Shown: in pieces, positions 5,890 to 7,262 of the stretch
Numbering within the stretch: the stretch's first letter is position 1
Layout: the number at the start of each line of letters is the position of its first letter
Source: Spirochaetaceae bacterium
Lineage (GTDB): Bacteria > Spirochaetota > Spirochaetia > Treponematales > Treponemataceae
Assembly (NCBI GenBank): GCA_017646305.1
Contig: JAGCMR010000028.1
Span: forward strand, 1-7,262
Reading direction: 5' to 3'
DNA length: 7,262 bases
Translations under genes and position numbers: made by a program
Notes under the pieces: generated by a model
What the model was told of the DNA's origin: nothing
The model's database searches: none
What the model saw: only the letters and a program-made list of their open reading frames with translations

Positions 5890-6828
5890 ATGGTTTCTTT
5901 GTGTCGTATTCAGCAACTCCCTCTAGATAGTGTCAAAGCCTTTGTTTTTAGCCACGAGATTTATGGTATTCAGCTAGCAGAACGGCTGGAGCAATATATT
6001 TCATTTCTGAAGGCTGATAAGGCTGATGGTGGTACCATCGAGGCAAAAGCTGCCCATGCCAAAGGCTTTGCAGGTGATTTTTTGTGCTTGCTGGAGGAAA
6101 CTACCCTGTGGGGAGTAGTATTTGTTTCAACGGCAGGGTTGGTTTTATCCTGTATTCCCCAAAGCTTACCTGAAAATATTTTTAAGGAAGCTGTTCCTGT
6201 TATTGGACAGTGGTTTTTGGGCAAAAAAGTATACTGTGTTAGTGGCTGGTCTCGTGGAGTGCAACTGATTCGAGAATCTCTTCGTTTATGTGCCTCTAGT
6301 GGAAAAGATGATTTTAATCGTCAGGTGATGGAGCATCGTCGCTACAACTTTATGTGCTTTGATAATCGTCGCTGTAAAAGAGAGCTGATTCCCCAATTTC
6401 CTGTAAATCGCTGCAGTTCGGCTGATTTGGATGAACTGTATCATCTGCAAAGTGCTTATGACACGGTGGAGGTGCTTCCAAAAAATTACCCTTTTAGGCC
6501 AGAAACCTGCCGAGCCAATCTTCAGCGGATTTTGGAATTAGGTAATGTGGTGGCAATTCCTGAGGATGCAGGGAATCAAAGGTTTATAGCAAAGGCAAAT
6601 TATTCTGCTGTATCCTGGCGTTTTGCCCTAATTGGTGGTGTGTTCACGGTGGAACAGCATCGAAAAAAGGGCTGTGCAGGCCGTTTGGTACAATGGATGG
6701 GAGATGAAGCTGCCAAAAGTCAGCGACAGGCGGTGCTTTTTGTGCGTGAAGAGAATCTTGCTGCCCGTCATGCCTACGAAAACGCTGGATATTTTTTCTC
6801 TGGTAACTACGAAATAGTATATTACTGA
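5890..6828 (+). CDS. GNAT-family N-acetyltransferase with uncharacterised N-terminal domain
   Basis: A 312-residue protein whose C-terminal half (about 165-312) is a GCN5-related acetyltransferase. GGVFTVEQHRKKGCAGRLV (249-267) gives the beta-4 strand and the acetyl-CoA pyrophosphate loop in RxxGxA form (R258, G261, A263). LFVREENLAARHAYENAGYF (283-302) is the typical last motif, in which an Asn-x-x-Ala-x-x-x-Tyr helix packs on the cofactor. The first 160 residues are not recognised with confidence; they resemble the extra N-terminal lobe of double-domain GNAT proteins. No signal peptide, so cytoplasmic, using acetyl-CoA. The start follows the GH3 stop by 2 nt, with a weak GGCGGA ribosome site (5878-5883) inside the end of the upstream gene, so translation is probably coupled. 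The neighbour suggests an amino-sugar or cell-wall acceptor, but that is guilt by association only. Confidence 0.85.
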   Translation: MVSLCRIQQLPLDSVKAFVFSHEIYGIQLAERLEQYISFLKADKADGGTIEAKAAHAKGFAGDFLCLLEETTLWGVVFVSTAGLVLSCIPQSLPENIFKEAVPVIGQWFLGKKVYCVSGWSRGVQLIRESLRLCASSGKDDFNRQVMEHRRYNFMCFDNRRCKRELIPQFPVNRCSSADLDELYHLQSAYDTVEVLPKNYPFRPETCRANLQRILELGNVVAIPEDAGNQRFIAKANYSAVSWRFALIGGVFTVEQHRKKGCAGRLVQWMGDEAAKSQRQAVLFVREENLAARHAYENAGYFFSGNYEIVYY

Positions 6829-6848
6829 CCACTGATTGATGGAGAAGT

Positions 6849-6868
6849 GGAAAAAAATCAATTTTTCC
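6849..6868. terminator. Weak AT-rich hairpin after the GNAT gene
   Basis: GGAAAAA (6849-6855) pairs with TTTTTCC (6862-6868) around a 6-nt loop, 21 nt after the GNAT stop. Only two GC pairs and no following T run on the plus strand, so it is a poor intrinsic terminator; it is the only candidate between GNAT and the symporter gene. Confidence 0.3.
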
Positions 6869-6904
6869 TTCCTAAATATAAAAACTTTAGTAAAAGTAAA
6901 TATC

Positions 6905-6933
6905 TTGAAGTAAAGCTTATTTTTCTATATACT
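6905..6933 (+). promoter_or_regulatory. Promoter of the putP-like gene
   Basis: TTGAAG (6905-6910, 4 of 6 to TTGACA), a 17-nt spacer and TATACT (6928-6933, 5 of 6 to TATAAT). The predicted transcription start coincides with the ATG at 6940, so the mRNA would be leaderless or nearly so. A GGAG at 6934-6937 would then be upstream of, or at the very edge of, the transcript. Confidence 0.55.
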
Positions 6934-6939
6934 GGAGAA

Positions 6940-7262
6940 ATGACTTCAAATATGATTAGTATCATTATCGCCTTCGTTTTGTACCTTTCCATGATGATTG
7001 TAATTGGAATGCGGTATATGAAAAAAAACGAAACTTCTAGCGACTTTTTTTTGGGGGGCCGTCAGGTTGGTCCTTGGATGACTGCTTTAAGTGCTGAAGC
7101 TTCCGATATGTCTGGTTGGCTCTTGATGGGCTTGCCAGGTTTGGCTTATTTAGGCGGCATGAAGGAAGCTTTTTGGACAGCTTTGGGACTTGTTATTGGA
7201 ACATACTTGAACTGGCTTATTGTTGCTAAGCCTTTAAGAAAATGTACCATTGCCTTTGGTGA
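6940..7262 (+). CDS. putP: Sodium/proline symporter PutP (N-terminal part, runs off the window)
   Basis: First 107 codons of a sodium:solute symporter (SSS family, LeuT fold) that imports proline with Na+ across the cytoplasmic membrane. Residues 5-27 form the first membrane segment, and FFLGGRQVGPWMTALSAEAS followed by DMSGWLLMGLPG (36-67) is nearly identical to the PutP family signature. D56 and the surrounding A54, M57, S58 and G59 align with the known Na+-site region of E. coli PutP (Asp55, Ala53, Met56). TYLNWLIVAKPLR (88-100) matches the following PutP segment. The family is about 490-500 residues long, so most of the gene lies beyond 7262. The ATG at 6940 is chosen because GGAG at 6934-6937 precedes it, though by only 2 nt; the next in-frame ATG (6952) would be 14 nt away from that site. 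It has its own promoter and is probably not part of the GH3/GNAT unit. Fine substrate choice (proline or a related solute) is inferred from the family. Confidence 0.93.
   Translation, partial: MTSNMISIIIAFVLYLSMMIVIGMRYMKKNETSSDFFLGGRQVGPWMTALSAEASDMSGWLLMGLPGLAYLGGMKEAFWTALGLVIGTYLNWLIVAKPLRKCTIAFG

Noticed and set aside
6829..6939. Small gene or riboswitch between GNAT and the symporter
   Set aside because: The 111-nt gap is AT-rich, has no open frame with a ribosome site, and is accounted for by a weak hairpin and a promoter.

Overview
The window looks like chromosome from a host-associated spirochaete, most probably a Treponema. This is an inference from several signs: a moderately AT-rich composition, a surface-type protein with an InlB-type B-repeat followed by a repeat-rich beta-helix, a lipoprotein with a relaxed phenylalanine-containing lipobox, and a DUF2156 protein. 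No rRNA or marker gene is present to settle it, and I could not search a database.

Layout. (1) 1-1193: the 3' part of a large secreted or surface beta-helix protein, cut by the window edge. It shows a probable frameshift near position 45 and ends at a TAG that may be premature. (2) 1194-1430: intergenic, with a good intrinsic terminator and a TTGACA promoter. (3) 1431-3749: a two-gene unit, a DUF2156 (phosphatidylglycerol lysyltransferase C-terminal-like) protein and a divergent threonine synthase-family PLP enzyme. (4) 3750-4087: intergenic, holding a run of hairpins, a minus-strand tRNA-Cys(GCA) with its own promoter and terminator, and the promoter zone of the next gene. (5) 4088-6828: a second two-gene unit, a NagZ-like GH3 beta-N-acetylhexosaminidase lipoprotein and, 2 nt later, a GNAT acetyltransferase. 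(6) 6940-end: the first 107 codons of a PutP-type sodium/proline symporter.

No single large system joins these genes. Two pairs are probably co-transcribed: DUF2156 with the threonine synthase-like gene, and NagZ-like with GNAT. The second pair suggests cell-wall amino-sugar turnover with an acetyl-transfer partner, but the acceptor cannot be read from the sequence. I found no CRISPR array, intact insertion sequence, phage gene or toxin-antitoxin pair.

The most interesting signals are small ones. The threonine synthase-like protein has lost the usual SGDTG loop while keeping the PLP lysine. Its probable start is separated from a strong Shine-Dalgarno by a GAAA-tetraloop hairpin that would restore normal spacing. 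Three genes (1431, 4088, 6940) have candidate -10 boxes so close to the ATG that their mRNAs would be nearly leaderless. A 13-nt GGGACAG(T/C)TCCTG element occurs in two intergenic regions.
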